A model generated the notes under the pieces. The model did no database searches. It was not told the DNA's origin and saw only the letters and a program-made list of their open reading frames with translations. The position numbers and the translations under genes were made by a program. 64,000 nucleotides of DNA from EW11 sp035765635 (lineage in GTDB: Bacteria; Verrucomicrobiota; Verrucomicrobiia; Opitutales; Opitutaceae): contig DASTWZ010000051.1 of NCBI GenBank assembly GCA_035765635.1, positions 48,546-112,545 on the forward strand, in the 5' to 3' direction. Positions 26,537-35,437 of this stretch are shown here, in pieces (position 1 is the stretch's first letter; every line of letters starts with the position of its first letter).

Positions 26537-29488
26537 TCAATAACGGATACCCATGCCGGCCAGGCGCGCCGTGAGCGCCCCGGAGAAGCGCGCTTTGCGC
26601 GCATAGCGGTTGATCGTTTGAAAATCGTTGTGCCGTTCGCCGTGGAAGCGGCTGCGGATCTTGATCATCTCCTCGTTGCCCAGGGTGTGGATATGCTGCG
26701 AGGTCTTCTGCTCGCGGTGCACACGGAAACATCCGAGGAAATAGGGCAGCCGCACGATCTTGGCCTTCGCTTGTTGGAAACGCGCGAGGAGATCCCAATC
26801 CAAGGCAAACTGGAACGACGGATCGATCCCGCCGACGCGTTCCCAAATGCGTTTGCGCCAGAAAAGCGTTTCCTGCGGCACGTAATCGATCCACTCGAGC
26901 GTCTTGGGATCGTGCTTCGGCATGATCCAGCGGCCGACATCGCGGTCCTCGCTGTCGATGATGATGCGATGCCCGTAAACCGCATCGACGTCGGGATGCG
27001 TCGCGAAATATTCCGCGACAAAACGCAGGGCGCGCGGAGCGATGAAGTCATCCGAGTTGAGCCACGCCATGATGTCGTCGGAACCGATATCCTTTTCGAC
27101 GTGGGCGAAACCTTTCCGAATCGCGTCCGCCTGGCCTTTGTCCTTCACCGATTCCCAATGGTGCAGCTTGTCCGCGTACCGTTTGATGATTTCGGCGCTG
27201 TTGTCCTTCGATCCGCCGTCCTGCACCACGTAGTAGAGTTTTGGATACTGCTGATTCAGCACGCTCAGCATGGTGCTCTCGATGAACGCCGCCTGGCCGT
27301 AGGAGGGCGTGACGATCGCGACTTTCGGCAGCTTCGCGTCGGGTAGTTTTTTCTTCGGATACTCTTCCCACTTCAACGGACGCGGCTCGTAGTGGTTGAG
27401 CACGCCGATCTGCATCCAGTAGTCCTCGACGACCTTCTTGAAGAGCCAGTCATTGAAGGGATCCCAGAACTTCAGTTGGAGGTGCTTCTTCGTCGCGAAC
27501 CAAAGCTTGTTCAAGCGGCCGAGTGGCGCCGCGGCATCGAGCGCGAGCTGGCGAATCACGGTTTCGCGTTCGACGCAGGCGCGGTGGAGATTCTGGATAA
27601 CCGCTTCTTTTTCCGCGAGCAGCTTGCTGTAGTACTTGACCTGCTCGAGCGCCGCATAGCCGGCGGTGTAGTTGGCCAGCGAATCTCTCGCCGCGGACAG
27701 CTCCCGCTCACGCACTACGACGAGAGCCTCGATGTTTTTGATGTGAGCTTCCTTGTCGTGGAAAATGCGCGACCAGTTTTCCGCGTCGGGTGGAAGCTTG
27801 GCCAAAATATTCTGGATGCGCGTCAGCTCGGCATCGCGCTGCGCGACGAAACTCTGCTGCGTGGCGACGTCCGTCCGCAACTGCGTGACCATCGCCTGAA
27901 AATTCTTGATGTGCTGATCCTGCTCCATGATCAGGCGCTCGCGCTCGTCGCACGTTTTCTTCAGCGCGGCGATTTCCGCGTCCTTCGTGTCCGCCTCGGA
28001 TTTCAGTTCAGCGATTTCGTCGTCCTTTTGCGCGCATTCGGCTTCGAGCTCGGCCTTGATCGCCTCCATTTCTTTTTTGCGCTCTTCGGCGGCGACTTTC
28101 AGCGCGGCAATCTCTTCGTCCTTTTCCTCGATCTCTTCGTCCTTCGCGGTGGTTTCTTTTTTCAGCGAACCGATTTCTTCATCCTTCGTGTTCGCCTCGT
28201 CTTTCAGCGAACCGATCTCCTCGTCCTTCGTGTTCGCTTCGCGCTTCAGTTCTTCGATGCGGTATTGGCGCTGGAGGCGATCGGCTTGCAGCGCTTCGTA
28301 GCGCTCGTCGGCGGCTGCGATGAGTGCGAGCGTCTCGTCGGAAAGCACGCGGGACTCCACCACTGTATCCAGAGCGGCACTACCGGCATTCAGCACCAGA
28401 TCCACCGCACGTTGCACATCGCTCGTCGGAATCAATTTCACGCACGGCGCGTTTCCGAAGCGACAATCCCAGTTGCAGCCGAAGCAGGGCAGCGGCTGCA
28501 CCACCGAGACGACCTGCCGGCCCACCGGACGGAAACGCGGCCAATGGCCTCCGCCGAAAATTCCGACGACCGGCCGCCCGACCGCGGCGGCGATGTGCAT
28601 CGCTCCCGTGTCGTGGCCGATGTAGGCGCGGGCCTGCGCAAGAATTGCGGCGAGCAACGGGACTTCGCCGTCGCGCCCCAGCCAGATTTTTGGGCGCGAG
28701 CCGCCGCGGGCGATGATCTCTGCGGCGACCTCGTTCAGTAGTTTTTCTTCGGATACATGCCCGAGGAGCAGCAACGCGGAACCGGCGTTCTTCTGCAACC
28801 CGGCGATCAGTTCTCCAAATTTTGGATACGGCCAGGCCTTGATCGGAACGTTGGCCAGGCCGGCGGGAAAAAGCGCGAGAAATTCGGTCGCGCGAAAACC
28901 TTCGGCGCGCAGCCAGTTCGCGGCCTCGCCCGACGCGGCCTCTGAAACGTTGATCTGCGGGAAGGAGCGTTCGCTGCGGCGGCCCAGCAGGTGATCGACG
29001 AGCTTGTGATTGTTTTCCCAATCGGTCGCGTGCGGATCGATTGCGACGAGTTCGCCCAGCGCATCGGCGGGATCGATGCCGAGTTCGAGCTTGAGTGTGT
29101 TGACGAAAAGCGGATCGACCGAAGCGGCGCCCAGCGCCACGCGGCGAATGTTGGGAAAGCGATTGCCGATAACCGCCTCGAGCCAGGTGCGGTTGAGGGT
29201 GGCCGAGACGATCAGATCGGGCTCGAGCGCCGCGATTTCGGCGAGCGTTTTATCCAACGCATCGCGAACGGCTCCAGGCTTTTCGCTGAACGGATTGATC
29301 GGCGCCGCGAGCCAGCGCAGGGATGGAGAAAAGAGCGGGGCAAGCGTCTCGTAGCCGCGCCGAACCAGCAGTGTGTGACGAGCATCGGGCCAGGCTTTTT
29401 GCAGCTCCGCGAGCGCAGAGGAAAAGATGACCAAGTCACCAATCGTATCAGGACGGATGTAAACGATGCTCTTCGGCTGATCGGACAC
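26537..29488 (-). CDS. Bifunctional glycosyltransferase fusion: GT9 - coiled coil - GT2
   Basis: 983 aa. Residues 1-365 are a GT9 (heptosyltransferase-like) domain: IVYIRPDTIGDLVIFSSAL at the N-terminus and IGHDTGAMHIAAAVGRPVVGIFGG near residue 290, the ADP-heptose-binding region of that family. Residues about 395-640 form a long charged coiled coil with near-identical KDEEIGSLK units. Residues about 725-980 are a GT2 domain (VAIVTPSYGQAAFIESTMLS, VQDGGSKDNS, WLNSDD), with a C-terminal QETLFWRKRIWERVGG. It heads the minus-strand run to 13429. The two catalytic modules probably add consecutive sugars to a cytoplasmic acceptor, with the coil setting distance or driving oligomerisation; the sugars are unknown. 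Confidence 0.88.
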   Translation of the reverse strand: MSDQPKSIVYIRPDTIGDLVIFSSALAELQKAWPDARHTLLVRRGYETLAPLFSPSLRWLAAPINPFSEKPGAVRDALDKTLAEIAALEPDLIVSATLNRTWLEAVIGNRFPNIRRVALGAASVDPLFVNTLKLELGIDPADALGELVAIDPHATDWENNHKLVDHLLGRRSERSFPQINVSEAASGEAANWLRAEGFRATEFLALFPAGLANVPIKAWPYPKFGELIAGLQKNAGSALLLLGHVSEEKLLNEVAAEIIARGGSRPKIWLGRDGEVPLLAAILAQARAYIGHDTGAMHIAAAVGRPVVGIFGGGHWPRFRPVGRQVVSVVQPLPCFGCNWDCRFGNAPCVKLIPTSDVQRAVDLVLNAGSAALDTVVESRVLSDETLALIAAADERYEALQADRLQRQYRIEELKREANTKDEEIGSLKDEANTKDEEIGSLKKETTAKDEEIEEKDEEIAALKVAAEERKKEMEAIKAELEAECAQKDDEIAELKSEADTKDAEIAALKKTCDERERLIMEQDQHIKNFQAMVTQLRTDVATQQSFVAQRDAELTRIQNILAKLPPDAENWSRIFHDKEAHIKNIEALVVVRERELSAARDSLANYTAGYAALEQVKYYSKLLAEKEAVIQNLHRACVERETVIRQLALDAAAPLGRLNKLWFATKKHLQLKFWDPFNDWLFKKVVEDYWMQIGVLNHYEPRPLKWEEYPKKKLPDAKLPKVAIVTPSYGQAAFIESTMLSVLNQQYPKLYYVVQDGGSKDNSAEIIKRYADKLHHWESVKDKGQADAIRKGFAHVEKDIGSDDIMAWLNSDDFIAPRALRFVAEYFATHPDVDAVYGHRIIIDSEDRDVGRWIMPKHDPKTLEWIDYVPQETLFWRKRIWERVGGIDPSFQFALDWDLLARFQQAKAKIVRLPYFLGCFRVHREQKTSQHIHTLGNEEMIKIRSRFHGERHNDFQTINRYARKARFSGALTARLAGMGIRY

Positions 29489-29560
29489 AGAAAAACCCTC
29501 ACCTCAAGAGATGCCCGGGCAGGACGCGAGCCTTGATTTAGCCTTTGGGACGCCTCGGAT

Positions 29561-30008
29561 TTTTGGCCGCAAAGAGCCACGGAAAACGCAAAAAGGGAAC
29601 GCGCGGAAAACCAGCATTAAAGCTAGGACAACTCGCCACAAAAAAACCGCCTCTCTTTCGTAGAAAAGGCTGATACCGACGAGAAGAGGCGCTTGCGACT
29701 GGGAGCGCTGGCGTCCTCGCCGGCCAACCTTCTTAAAGTCCGCGCCCCAAGGGCGCGGACGGACTCGATCGTCGGCCCTGCGGAGCGGAAGATTTTCGTG
29801 AAAGGGCGCCGCTCAACGGCACAAAAACAAACAATGCCGGCGTGGACGCCAGCGCTCCCAGAGTGGCATGCGCCGGGACGGCAGCGCCTGGCACCGCGCC
29901 CAAAACATGCGAGAGGCACGAAAACTTTCAGCATTCGCCTTCTTGCATCTTCACAACCTTCAGCGTTCAGCCTTTTTCAGCCTTCAGCGTTCAGCCTTCA
30001 GCCTTCGC
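29561..30008. repeat. Non-coding spacer holding three different repeat families
   Basis: No gene is evident between 29489 and 30013. From left to right the spacer contains a GCCGCAAAGAG...GCAAAAAGGG copy of the GAAGAGGCGCAA family (about 29561-29598). Next is a GC-rich block at 29698-29770 that opens with 33 bp identical to 61917-61949, with an inverted partial copy near 29837-29861. Last is a short tandem array of TTCAGC-type units (about 29958-30008) alternating CTTCAGCGTTCAGC and TTCAGCCTTCAGC. Small openings across this area use none of the codon pattern of neighbouring genes and are rejected. Confidence 0.7.
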
Positions 30009-30013
30009 TTTCC

Positions 30014-30583
30014 TCATCCTTCCACTTCGATCCGCACGGTCTGCACGCCTTCTTGTACTGAGATCGTGAATACCTGGGTCTTGCGGACGATGCTGATGTC
30101 TCCGCTGCGTTCCAGGACGGCTTCCCGGACTTTGGCGAGGTCGGTCGTGCCGCCGTTCAGGTGCAAGTCCTCGGCTAGGTCGCGGCGGCTGAGGTGGTGC
30201 TTGCGCAGGAGCGTCTCGTCCACGACGCCGTCGCGGACCACAGTTGCGGAATGCCCTTTGATCCACTCGCCGAAGGCTTCGAAACGGCAGGCCAGCTGCG
30301 TCGCGATGCTGTGCAGGAAAATCAGAACGAAGCCCGTGAAGATCGTGCCGAAAAACGGGCCTGAGCCGTTGATCGCGCGCGAGAGCGTCGACGCCAAGAT
30401 GAAGGTCAGCAGGACATCGATCGCGTTCTTCCCGGCGAAGAATCGCTTGTGCGCGATCCGCAACATCGCAAGCGCCGCGATGAAGATGATCAGCGCGCGA
30501 AACAACAGCTGATACCAAGTGAAATCTTTGGGCTGCGCATCGAGCCCGAGCCAGGGAGTGAGTTGATCGTAAATCCAGTTCAT
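30014..30583 (-). CDS. DUF421 / YetF-like membrane protein
   Basis: 189 aa. Three N-terminal transmembrane helices (about residues 24-100) contain RIAHKRFFAGKNAIDVLLTFILAS, followed by a soluble C-terminal domain with the family pattern GHSATVVRDGVVDETLLRKHHLSRRDL and FTISVQEGVQTVRIEVE. This is the layout of YetF/DUF421 proteins, whose molecular function is unsettled; some have been linked to spore or envelope stress. It sits between the glycan operon and the sigma-54 regulator, transcribed away from the latter, and is probably monocistronic. Confidence 0.88.
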   Translation of the reverse strand: MNWIYDQLTPWLGLDAQPKDFTWYQLLFRALIIFIAALAMLRIAHKRFFAGKNAIDVLLTFILASTLSRAINGSGPFFGTIFTGFVLIFLHSIATQLACRFEAFGEWIKGHSATVVRDGVVDETLLRKHHLSRRDLAEDLHLNGGTTDLAKVREAVLERSGDISIVRKTQVFTISVQEGVQTVRIEVEG

Positions 30584-30750
30584 CGGAGTAGGGGCGAGTT
30601 TCGAATCATTTGGTTGATATTGATCTTACGCGCCGCCGCAGGTGCCGCGCCCGGCCCGAGAAATCCTTGTACCATCAAGCATAAAGCCCGAATCCCAACC
30701 GACTGTGCCATTTCTTCACAGCGCTTGACCGATACGGTTGCTCTGCGTCA

Positions 30751-32235
30751 ATGGCGGACATGGTTCCGAGCGTCCTGATCGTCGACGACGAGAAACACAC
30801 CCGCGAAGGCCTGCAGCAGGCACTTGAGGAAAACTACGACGTGTCCGTCGCAGCCAGCGCCGACGAGGCGTTCAACCTCATGGAGGCCGGCGAATACGAC
30901 GTGATCCTCACCGACCTGCGCATGCCGGGAAAATCTGGCCTCAAGGTCATCGACAAGGCCCTGACTCTTCCAAACAAGCCCGCCATCCTGATGATGACGG
31001 CGTACGGCAACATCGAAACCGCCGTCGACGCCATGAAGCGCGGCGCCGTGGATTTTCTGACGAAGCCGGTGAACATCGAACGGCTCGAGGTGCTCATCCA
31101 GCGCGCGTTGAAGACCAAGACGCTCGAGGTCGAGGTGCAGCAGTTGCACGAACGGCTCGACGAAAAATTCAGCTTTGAGGGTATCGTCGGCCACTCCCCG
31201 AAACTCATCGATGTGATCGACCGCGTGAAACTCGTCGCGCCCTCGAAAGCGACGATCCTCATCGAAGGCGAGTCCGGCACGGGTAAGGAGTTGATCGCAC
31301 AAGCCATTCACCAAGCCAGCACGCGAGCCCGCGCGCCGTTCATCGCGGTGCATTGCGCGGCGCTTTCGGAAAATCTCCTAGAGAGCGAACTCTTCGGCCA
31401 CGAGCGCGGGGCCTTCACCGGCGCGATGGAGCGGCGCATCGGCCGCTTCGAATCGGCCGATGGCGGCACGCTCTTCCTCGACGAAATCGGCGAAATCTCC
31501 GCGTCGACCCAGGTGAAACTGCTCCGTTTTCTCGAAACCAAATCCATCGAGCGCGTCGGCGGCTCGAAGGCCATCCAACTCGACGTCCGCCTCGTCGCCG
31601 CGACCAATCGCAATCTCGAGCAGATGGTGCGCGACGGAAAATTTCGCGAAGACCTTTTCTTCCGCCTCAACGTCGTGCGCATCACCGTTCCGCCGCTTCG
31701 TGATCGCGTGGACGACATCCCTGTGCTGCTGAAACACTACATCGAATTTTTCAGCCAGGAAAACAAAGTCCCCCCGCTCACCGTCGAGCCCGGAGCTTTG
31801 CGCTATCTTCAGTCGTACCCGTGGCCGGGAAACATTCGCGAGCTGCGCAATTTCACCGAGAACGCCGTCGTGCTCCGCCGCGGAGGCAAACTCACCGAGT
31901 TCGATCTCGATCCGAAATTCCGCGGCGAAATCGCCGCTCCTGTATTCACTTCGCCACTACCTGGAGGGAGTTCCACTCCGATTTCCGCTGGCGCCGGGGC
32001 CGCTGGTAATACGTCGAGCGCAGCAGCGGCGACGTCGCCGATTTCGGGCGGAAGCGGCCTCTCGTCTGCCGGGAATTCGCTCTCCGTCGAGGAGAACGAA
32101 AAACGCCTTCTCCGCGAAGCCTTGGTGAAAGCCCGCGGCAACCGCACCCGCGCCGCCGAACTCATGGGCATCAGCCGCCGCACGCTCCACCGAAAAATCG
32201 CGCAATGGCCCGAGCTGGACGTGATCGACCGATGA
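30751..32235 (+). CDS. NtrC-family sigma-54-dependent response regulator
   Basis: 494 aa. The receiver domain (1-120) has acidic residues VDDE, phospho-acceptor Asp55 in TDLRMPG and Lys in FLTKP. The AAA+ domain (about 145-385) has Walker A GESGTGKE, the sigma-54 contact loop GAFTGA intact, Walker B GGTLFLDEIGE and the R-finger region FREDLFFRLNVV. A Gly/Ser/Ala-rich linker (about 400-445) leads to a Fis-type HTH at the C-terminus (RTRAAELMGISRRTLHRKI). It is therefore predicted to activate sigma-54 promoters once phosphorylated; no kinase is encoded nearby. Related regulators (PrsR type) control exopolysaccharide loci in other bacteria, and the genes immediately downstream are of that kind. 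An ATG at 30760 is an alternative start. Confidence 0.95.
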   Translation: MADMVPSVLIVDDEKHTREGLQQALEENYDVSVAASADEAFNLMEAGEYDVILTDLRMPGKSGLKVIDKALTLPNKPAILMMTAYGNIETAVDAMKRGAVDFLTKPVNIERLEVLIQRALKTKTLEVEVQQLHERLDEKFSFEGIVGHSPKLIDVIDRVKLVAPSKATILIEGESGTGKELIAQAIHQASTRARAPFIAVHCAALSENLLESELFGHERGAFTGAMERRIGRFESADGGTLFLDEIGEISASTQVKLLRFLETKSIERVGGSKAIQLDVRLVAATNRNLEQMVRDGKFREDLFFRLNVVRITVPPLRDRVDDIPVLLKHYIEFFSQENKVPPLTVEPGALRYLQSYPWPGNIRELRNFTENAVVLRRGGKLTEFDLDPKFRGEIAAPVFTSPLPGGSSTPISAGAGAAGNTSSAAAATSPISGGSGLSSAGNSLSVEENEKRLLREALVKARGNRTRAAELMGISRRTLHRKIAQWPELDVIDR

Positions 32236-32244
32236 ACATCGCGG

Positions 32245-34020
32245 ATGCCTGACATGACCCTTCCGAGATCCTTTCAGGACTGGGTCCACTGGCTCGAACT
32301 CGGTTCGGGAGCACGTCTCATCCGGCGCACGGCGTTTGCCGTCGGCCTGGCGATTCTGTCCTTCTGGATTTGCTACAAACAATTCCACGGCCCGCGCACG
32401 GAAACGACGCTGCGCCAGGCCGTCGTCGGCCGGCAACTCACCGATGGCCACGGCTTCACCACGCTGGTCAACGATCCGCAAACCGCGGCCTTTGTCGCGG
32501 CAAGGAATGGGCGCTGGAATACGCAGCCGTTTCCCGAACTCCACCAAGCGCCGCTCTATCCGGCGCTGATCGGCGCGGTGTTCCAACTCGTCCCGGAATC
32601 GATTCGAAATTACTTTTTTCAAACGGCTCCTACGCCTCCCGATGGATTCATTCCGGATTATATCCTGCTCGGCTTGAATGTCGTGCTTTTCTGGATCGCC
32701 GCGGCGCAGACCTATTTTCTGAGCCGCGCGCTCTTCGATCGCCGCGTCGGCGTGGTCTCGGCCGTCGCGCTCCTTCTCTCGGCGCCGTATTGGGACTCGG
32801 TCGTGGCGGTCAACGGCACGGCGCTCGCGACCGTCATCGTGCTCGGACTCATCCAGGCCGTGATTCGCGTCGAGGCCGCGTCGAGCCGCGGGATTTTGCC
32901 GCTGGCGGGATTGCTGATCACGGGGCTTTTTTGCGGCGGTCTTTTCCTCACGGATTACGCCGCCGGCTTGTCCGTGCTGGTTCTCCTCGGCTACGTTTGG
33001 GTGCGTTTTCCGGGGGAACGTTTTCGGGCGATCCTCGTGCTCGTCCTGGGCTTTCTCGTCGTGATCAGTCCGTGGTGTACGTTTCTCCTCGCCCACACAG
33101 GTAATCCAGTGGGGTTCGCGTGGCAGGAGATTGCGATGAAAGTCGACGGCACCGCGGCCGATCCGGCGGTCGTGCGCGCCACCTTGAGCGTTGCCGGCCC
33201 CGGCCTGGATCTCGCGAAACTCGGCAACAAAGCGCTCACCGCGATTCAGTCCGCCATCACGCAAAATATGTGGGCGGGCGGGGGGCTTTGGTTCACGGGA
33301 CTGTTTGTGGCGGGTTTGTTTTATCGTTTTCGCGAGGAGCGAGTGAATGCCCTGCGCGCGCTGATCGTGGCCTTGTTTGTCGTCCTCATCTTGGGCAACG
33401 CCCTGTTCGATTCCGGCGAAGGCGAGCGCCTGCCCACGACGTATGCGGCTCCGCTGCTGGTCATTTTCGGAGCGGGTTTCGCCGCGGTGTTGATCTCCAG
33501 TAGTGAAAAACTCGATACGCACGCGCTCTGGGCATTTTCCGCGCTGCTCGCGCTGCAGGCGCTGCCTCTGGCGAAGGCGTTGCTCGAGCCGCGTAAGCTC
33601 CATTTTCAATATCCGCCGTATTATCCGACACTCTTCATCAGCATGCGCGAGGAGATGTGGGCCCGGTCGGGCGGCACGACGCGCGGTTGGATGGCGGATG
33701 TTCCCGCCGGCGCCGCGTGGTACAGCGGTCAACGCGTGTGGACCATGCCCGCGGAGTTGCGCGACTTTTACGCGATCGGCGCCGAGCAACCAATGGTCGC
33801 GCTGGTTCTGACGCCAAAGACGCTGGACAAGCCATTTCTCTCGGAACTTGCGCACCATTCACCGAACGAATCCGACCGTGTGGGCGATTGGTCGCAGATC
33901 TTCAAAAGTTTGGTCACCGGAAAGCCCGTGCCTGGTTTCCCCTTGGCCCTGCGGCAAAATCTGGCGGACAACTTTTGCGTGTTGATCGATCCGCAAGCCG
34001 TTCCGAATCGCCGCAGGTAG
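32245..34020 (+). CDS. GT-C-like polytopic membrane protein
   Basis: 591 aa. One N-terminal helix is followed by a polar loop (GRQLTDGHGFTTLVNDPQ ... LHQAPLYPALIG) of the kind found in PMT/ArnT-like enzymes, then about ten helices with FDRRVGVVSAVALLLSAPYW and a soluble tail. The loop motif L(H/T)...PLYP is typical of glycosyltransferase family 39/83-type proteins. It starts 9 bp after the response regulator stop and ends 11 bp before the beta-barrel gene, so the three are probably one transcript. Likely role: sugar or polymer transfer on the periplasmic face; the donor is unknown. An ATG at 32254 is an alternative start. Confidence 0.82.
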   Translation: MPDMTLPRSFQDWVHWLELGSGARLIRRTAFAVGLAILSFWICYKQFHGPRTETTLRQAVVGRQLTDGHGFTTLVNDPQTAAFVAARNGRWNTQPFPELHQAPLYPALIGAVFQLVPESIRNYFFQTAPTPPDGFIPDYILLGLNVVLFWIAAAQTYFLSRALFDRRVGVVSAVALLLSAPYWDSVVAVNGTALATVIVLGLIQAVIRVEAASSRGILPLAGLLITGLFCGGLFLTDYAAGLSVLVLLGYVWVRFPGERFRAILVLVLGFLVVISPWCTFLLAHTGNPVGFAWQEIAMKVDGTAADPAVVRATLSVAGPGLDLAKLGNKALTAIQSAITQNMWAGGGLWFTGLFVAGLFYRFREERVNALRALIVALFVVLILGNALFDSGEGERLPTTYAAPLLVIFGAGFAAVLISSSEKLDTHALWAFSALLALQALPLAKALLEPRKLHFQYPPYYPTLFISMREEMWARSGGTTRGWMADVPAGAAWYSGQRVWTMPAELRDFYAIGAEQPMVALVLTPKTLDKPFLSELAHHSPNESDRVGDWSQIFKSLVTGKPVPGFPLALRQNLADNFCVLIDPQAVPNRRR

Positions 34021-34031
34021 TCTGTATCGAC

Positions 34032-35255
34032 GTGGCCACTACAAGACCCAAGACGCCGAGTTTCCGCTTCCCTGGCCGCGCGTTGGCCGCGAGCGCCGTC
34101 GCGCTGTGCTGCCTGGGCACGCGGGCCGAGGCATTTTACGCTCCGATTCCGGCCGTGGAGCAGGGGAAACCGCTTACTGTTTATCTCGCGGCGGGGGCGT
34201 ATTACGACACGAACGTTTTCGGCGGAGAGACGAACCGCATCGAGAGCATGGTTTATCAGTTCAGTCCGGCTCTCGCTTTCAACGCCGGCGTGCGCAAGCA
34301 GACCTTCGCCTCGCTCAATTACCGGTTGTCGCTCGACTACATTCCCAATCGGCCCGGAACCAAGCTGCTCGACAGCCATGAGATCGTAGGCCGCCTCGCG
34401 CATACGTTCAGTCCCGAGACGGAGATCGACCTGAGCAACTCGTATCAAATTTCGAAAAATCCGGAGTCGCTGCTGCCGGGACTCGGCGTCGTGGCCGGCG
34501 ACCAGTCGTTCCGCCGCAACCAGGCCGATGGACGTTTCACCACCGCGCTTTCGCGCCGCACCGGCGTGCTGTTGAAAGCCAGAGCCACGACGTACGCGTA
34601 TGAAAACGACGCGATCGCGCAGGATCTCAACCGCACGGAAATCCTCACTGGCGCGAGCGCCGAATACACGCTGCTGCCGAATTGGAAGGCGAACGGCGAG
34701 TATCGGTATCAACATATTCAATACACGACGGGCGGAAATTTTAAGGACAAGGATTCCCATTTTCTCCTCGGCGGAACGGACTACGCGCTGAACGACCGCA
34801 CGGCGTTGAGCGCGCGGCTCGGCGTGGAAAATCGCCAGCGCCGCGGCGAGGGCAACAGCACCGTGCCCTACGTGGAGCTCGGCGCGAAGCGGGACTATGC
34901 GAAAGGCTCGTTCGTCTCGCTGGGATACGGACATTCCTACGAAGAGACGTCGTCCGTGGATCTGTTCACCGACATGATCGTGAATCGCTTTTTCGTGAAC
35001 TGGCAGCACGTGCTCACGCCGAAAATGATCGCGAGCGCTTCGGTGAACTGGGAGCCGTCGACTCTGCGCGGCCGGCCGGGCATTAGTCCAGACCGCGACG
35101 AGACGAACACACGCATCGGTCTCGCGCTGCTCTATCGCCCGGTGGAAAACTGGTCCCTTTCCTCGACGATCGACCTCGATCACATCCGCTCCGAGCAACC
35201 CGGCCGAAGCCTGGAGCGCCAGCGCTACGGCGTCTCGGCGAAATACGCCTTCTGA
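34032..35255 (+). CDS. Outer-membrane beta-barrel protein
   Basis: 407 aa from GTG 34032, which gives a basic N-terminus (ATTRPKTPSFRFPGR) and a hydrophobic signal sequence ending near TRAEA, with FYAPIP as the likely mature start. The rest alternates polar and hydrophobic residues in strand-length units with many Tyr/Arg girdle positions (YYDTNVFGGETNR, VNWQHVLTPKMIASASVNWE) and ends in a terminal aromatic Phe (KYAF), the normal beta-barrel insertion signal. Proteins of this type (BBP2-like) accompany exopolysaccharide export loci. An in-frame opening extends far upstream within the GT-C gene and is rejected because the signal peptide would be internal. Confidence 0.82.
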   Translation: MATTRPKTPSFRFPGRALAASAVALCCLGTRAEAFYAPIPAVEQGKPLTVYLAAGAYYDTNVFGGETNRIESMVYQFSPALAFNAGVRKQTFASLNYRLSLDYIPNRPGTKLLDSHEIVGRLAHTFSPETEIDLSNSYQISKNPESLLPGLGVVAGDQSFRRNQADGRFTTALSRRTGVLLKARATTYAYENDAIAQDLNRTEILTGASAEYTLLPNWKANGEYRYQHIQYTTGGNFKDKDSHFLLGGTDYALNDRTALSARLGVENRQRRGEGNSTVPYVELGAKRDYAKGSFVSLGYGHSYEETSSVDLFTDMIVNRFFVNWQHVLTPKMIASASVNWEPSTLRGRPGISPDRDETNTRIGLALLYRPVENWSLSSTIDLDHIRSEQPGRSLERQRYGVSAKYAF

Positions 35256-35260
35256 TCCGG

Positions 35261-35294
35261 GGCCGCGAAGAGGCGCAAAAGGCGCAAGAAGGTT
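35261..35294. repeat. Copy of the GAAGAGGCGCAA dispersed repeat
   Basis: GCCGCGAAGAGGCGCAAAAG followed by GCGCAAGAAGG directly after the beta-barrel stop codon. It matches the arms at 13230 and 13387 and the copies near 29561, 60457 and 63851. The remaining sequence to 35437 shows no gene. Confidence 0.7.
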
Positions 35295-35437
35295 GGAGGT
35301 GAAGATGGGCCGAGAGCTAGAGCTGGCGTTTGTGAGAGGGGATAAGGGTGTGAGACGAATGTTGTAGGCGCGGTGGGCTCGCTGCGTGATGAGCGAGCTC
35401 GCCTAAATGTCGGAAGCCGCCAGAGGATTCCGGCACG

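Noticed and set aside
28090..28260. Short tandem repeats considered as a CRISPR array
   Set aside because: The units are contiguous without spacers and encode an in-frame coiled coil.
27392..28741. 449-aa plus-strand opening opposite the GT9-coiled-coil-GT2 gene
   Set aside because: It mirrors the coiled-coil codons as Phe/Leu repeats; the minus strand carries both glycosyltransferase signatures.
31957..33858. 633-aa minus-strand opening opposite the response regulator end and GT-C gene
   Set aside because: Composition is that of an antisense shadow, and both plus-strand genes have clear domain evidence.
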